A DNA stretch of 64,000 nucleotides, taken from positions 1,674,001 to 1,738,000 of the forward strand of contig NZ_CP134152.1 of assembly GCF_032164335.1 (NCBI RefSeq), read 5' to 3'. The notes under the pieces are model-generated. The model was not told the origin of the DNA. It worked only from the letters and a program-made list of their open reading frames with translations, and ran no database searches. How positions within the stretch are numbered: the stretch's first letter is position 1; each line of letters opens with the position of its first letter. Source of the DNA: Winslowiella toletana. GTDB taxonomy: Bacteria > Pseudomonadota > Gammaproteobacteria > Enterobacterales > Enterobacteriaceae. Shown here piece after piece: positions 62,316 through 64,000 of the stretch. The translations under genes were made by a program, and so were the position numbers.

Positions 62316-64000
62316 TATTCAATGGCTCCCTGGCGCTGAGATAACAGTTCGGCAAATGGCCCATTCTGCGCCACCAGCGCATCCCAGCTGCCTTGCTGAA
62401 TCAGCTGGCCATCGCGCATTACCCAGATTTCATCCCACTGTGACAGCTGATTCAGCTGATGAGTGACCAGCAGCGTGGTTTGTTGTTGTGAAGCCTGCAA
62501 CAGTGTGCGCATCACCTGATGTTCACTGTCACTGTCGAGGCTGGCGCCTGGCTCATCGAGCAGCATCAGCCTCGACGGTTTCAGCAGTGCACGTGCTACC
62601 GCCACGCGCTGCGCCTGTCCCACTGACAGGCGGGCAGCATGATCGCCAATTTCAGTATCCAGCCCCTGCGGCAGTTGCGCCAGAAACTCACCGACGCCAG
62701 CCTGCTGGATAGCGTGCTGCAGTTGCGCCGTATCGCCCGACTCACCTGACAGCAGATTGCCGCGCAGCGTCGTTGCCGGTAACTGTGGATTTTGCCCAAC
62801 CCACGCCAGCTGCTGCTGCCAGTGCCCGGCGCTGAGTTCACGCAGTTCAATACCGTTTACCGTCAACGAACCCTGATAGGGCAGAAAACCAGACAGAACA
62901 TTCAGCAGCGAGCTTTTACCCGCGCCGCTTTGCCCGACCAGCGCCACCCGCTGCCCGGGTTGCAGGGTAAAAGTAAGCGGCCCGGCCAGCACTGAGCCAG
63001 CAGGTGACAGGATAACCAGCTGGCTGGCGATCAGCGTCAGCGCGTCATCGGCGTTAAGCATCCGCTCGCCTTGTGCCACGGTGATTTCATCAGTCTCGCT
63101 GAGGAAGGTATGCAGCGAATCGGCAGCCCCTACCGCCTGCGCTTTAGCATGATAAAAAGTACCGAGGTCGCGCAGCGGCTGGAAAAACTCCGGTGCGAGG
63201 ATCAGCACCAGAAAACCGGCAAACAGCGTAACGCCGGTGCCGTAATGACCGAAGTTAAGTTCACCCAGATAGGAGAAACCAAAGTAGACCGCCACAATAG
63301 CAATAGAGAGTGACGCGAAAAATTCCAGAACCGCCGAGGAGAGGAAGGCAAGGCGCAATACTTCCATAGTGCGCTGGCGAAAACTCTCTGAGGCAGTATT
63401 AATATTGTCGGTTTCAGCGGCGGCGCGGTGGAACAGGCGTAAAGTTTCCAGACCCCGTAATCGATCAAGAAAATGGCCGCTCAGACGCGATAACGCCAGA
63501 AAGTTGCGGCGATTAGCATCCGCTGCCCCCATGCCTACCAGCGCCATAAACAGCGGGATTAGCGGGGCGGTAGCCAACAGAATAACCCCAGATGCCCAGT
63601 TGATCGGGAAGATGGCAATCAAAATAAAGCAGGGGATTAATACTGCCAGCGACATCTGCGGCAGATAGCGGGCATAGTAATCCTGCATCTCTTCTATCTG
63701 TTCCAGCAGCAGGCTTGCCCAGCTACCGGCCGGTTTACCCTGAATCCACGCCGGGCCTAACTTATCCAGACGATCTAATACCGTTTTACGCAGCGTGCGC
63801 CGTATTGCCAGCCCACAGTAAAAGCCAACACGTTCACGCAGCCAGCCAATCGCCGCCCTGACAATAAAGCAGCTTAACAGCAGCATAAAATCGCTGACTA
63901 ATTCGCTACGCGGAATATTAAGCGCAACCAGCTTATGCAGCAGCGACGCCAATAACCAGGCTTGCGCAATGATTAACAGCGCGCTGATCAGGCCAAGCAG
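62315..64000 (-). CDS. cydD: Heterodimeric ABC transporter subunit CydD (5' end cut)
   Basis: Partner of CydC. About 561 codons are in the window; the reading frame stays open to the right edge, where LLGLISALLIIAQAWL aligns with residues near 30-45 of E. coli CydD (588 residues), so only about 27 N-terminal residues are missing. GPAWIQGKPAGSWASLLLEQ, MALVGMGAADANRRNFLALS, Walker A VGQSGAGKSS, signature LSVGQAQR and Walker B LMLLDEPGASLD are visible. The LSVGQ signature (not LSGGQ) is also found in E. coli CydD. Confidence 0.97.
   Translation of the reverse strand: MLGLISALLIIAQAWLLASLLHKLVALNIPRSELVSDFMLLLSCFIVRAAIGWLRERVGFYCGLAIRRTLRKTVLDRLDKLGPAWIQGKPAGSWASLLLEQIEEMQDYYARYLPQMSLAVLIPCFILIAIFPINWASGVILLATAPLIPLFMALVGMGAADANRRNFLALSRLSGHFLDRLRGLETLRLFHRAAAETDNINTASESFRQRTMEVLRLAFLSSAVLEFFASLSIAIVAVYFGFSYLGELNFGHYGTGVTLFAGFLVLILAPEFFQPLRDLGTFYHAKAQAVGAADSLHTFLSETDEITVAQGERMLNADDALTLIASQLVILSPAGSVLAGPLTFTLQPGQRVALVGQSGAGKSSLLNVLSGFLPYQGSLTVNGIELRELSAGHWQQQLAWVGQNPQLPATTLRGNLLSGESGDTAQLQHAIQQAGVGEFLAQLPQGLDTEIGDHAARLSVGQAQRVAVARALLKPSRLMLLDEPGASLDSDSEHQVMRTLLQASQQQTTLLVTHQLNQLSQWDEIWVMRDGQLIQQGSWDALVAQNGPFAELLSQRQGAIE

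Overview
The window is a piece of enterobacterial core chromosome. Gene content and order follow the Escherichia coli 18-20 minute region, from glnP through dps, ompX, mntR, moeAB, gsi, dacC, pot, art, poxB and clpSA to cydDC. Protein identity looks high but not E. coli-level. Several E. coli genes are absent (ldtB, ybiU-Y, hcp-hcr, macAB, ybjX, aqpZ, the serW tRNA). In their place are a tripartite efflux operon, a sugar porter, a DUF3313-type lipoprotein and a small repeat protein. This fits an Erwiniaceae-type bacterium (Pantoea, Erwinia or a relative). The genus is an inference from gene content, because no database search was possible.

Layout. 1-1480: 5' part of glnP and glnH (glutamine uptake) with a sigma-54/NtrC control region. 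1471-6183: a DksA-type zinc finger protein, dps, rhtA, ompX and opgE. 6418-8361: the manganese module, mntS (36 codons, recovered by eye), mntR and ybiR, with two MntR-like boxes. 8480-14593: accessory block of an HlyD/MFS/outer-membrane-factor drug efflux operon followed by an IolT-like sugar porter. 14687-18335: ybiT, moeB, moeA. 18592-24906: iaaA-gsiABCD (isoaspartyl peptidase and glutathione importer). 24982-28170: small repeat protein, lipoprotein, yliI-type dehydrogenase and a HAD phosphatase. 28450-34899: dacC, sdaC, ybjG, the small RNA gene rybB with its sigma-E promoter, ybjL, ybjM. 34951-37915: grxA, ybjC-nfsA-rimK, ybjN. 38296-44302: potFGHI (putrescine importer), ybjO, rlmC. 44413-48138: artJ and artPIQM (arginine importer). 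48353-55826: ybjP, ybjQ-amiD, ltaE, poxB, lysO, ybjD. 55955-64000: cspD, clpS-clpA, infA, aat, cydDC (cydD is cut by the window end).

Functional themes. Nitrogen and amino-acid transport dominate: glnHP, gsi, pot, art, lysO, rhtA and sdaC. Their control regions carry readable NtrC and ArgR signatures: paired ARG boxes at artJ and artP, a single perfect-core ARG box before potF, and overlapping NtrC sites before glnH. A second theme is manganese and oxidative stress: mntS/mntR/dps, grxA, nfsA and the sigma-E RNA RybB. A third is the N-degron machinery, with the adaptor clpS, the unfoldase clpA and the transferase aat close together. No phage, insertion sequence, CRISPR array, rRNA or tRNA gene was seen. 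I found no clearly new multigene system. The less ordinary items are the terminator fused into the end of mntS, the ARG-box layout over the artP start codon, a shared half-box at dps, the internally duplicated small protein at 24982-25242, and a possible short ORF in the infA leader.
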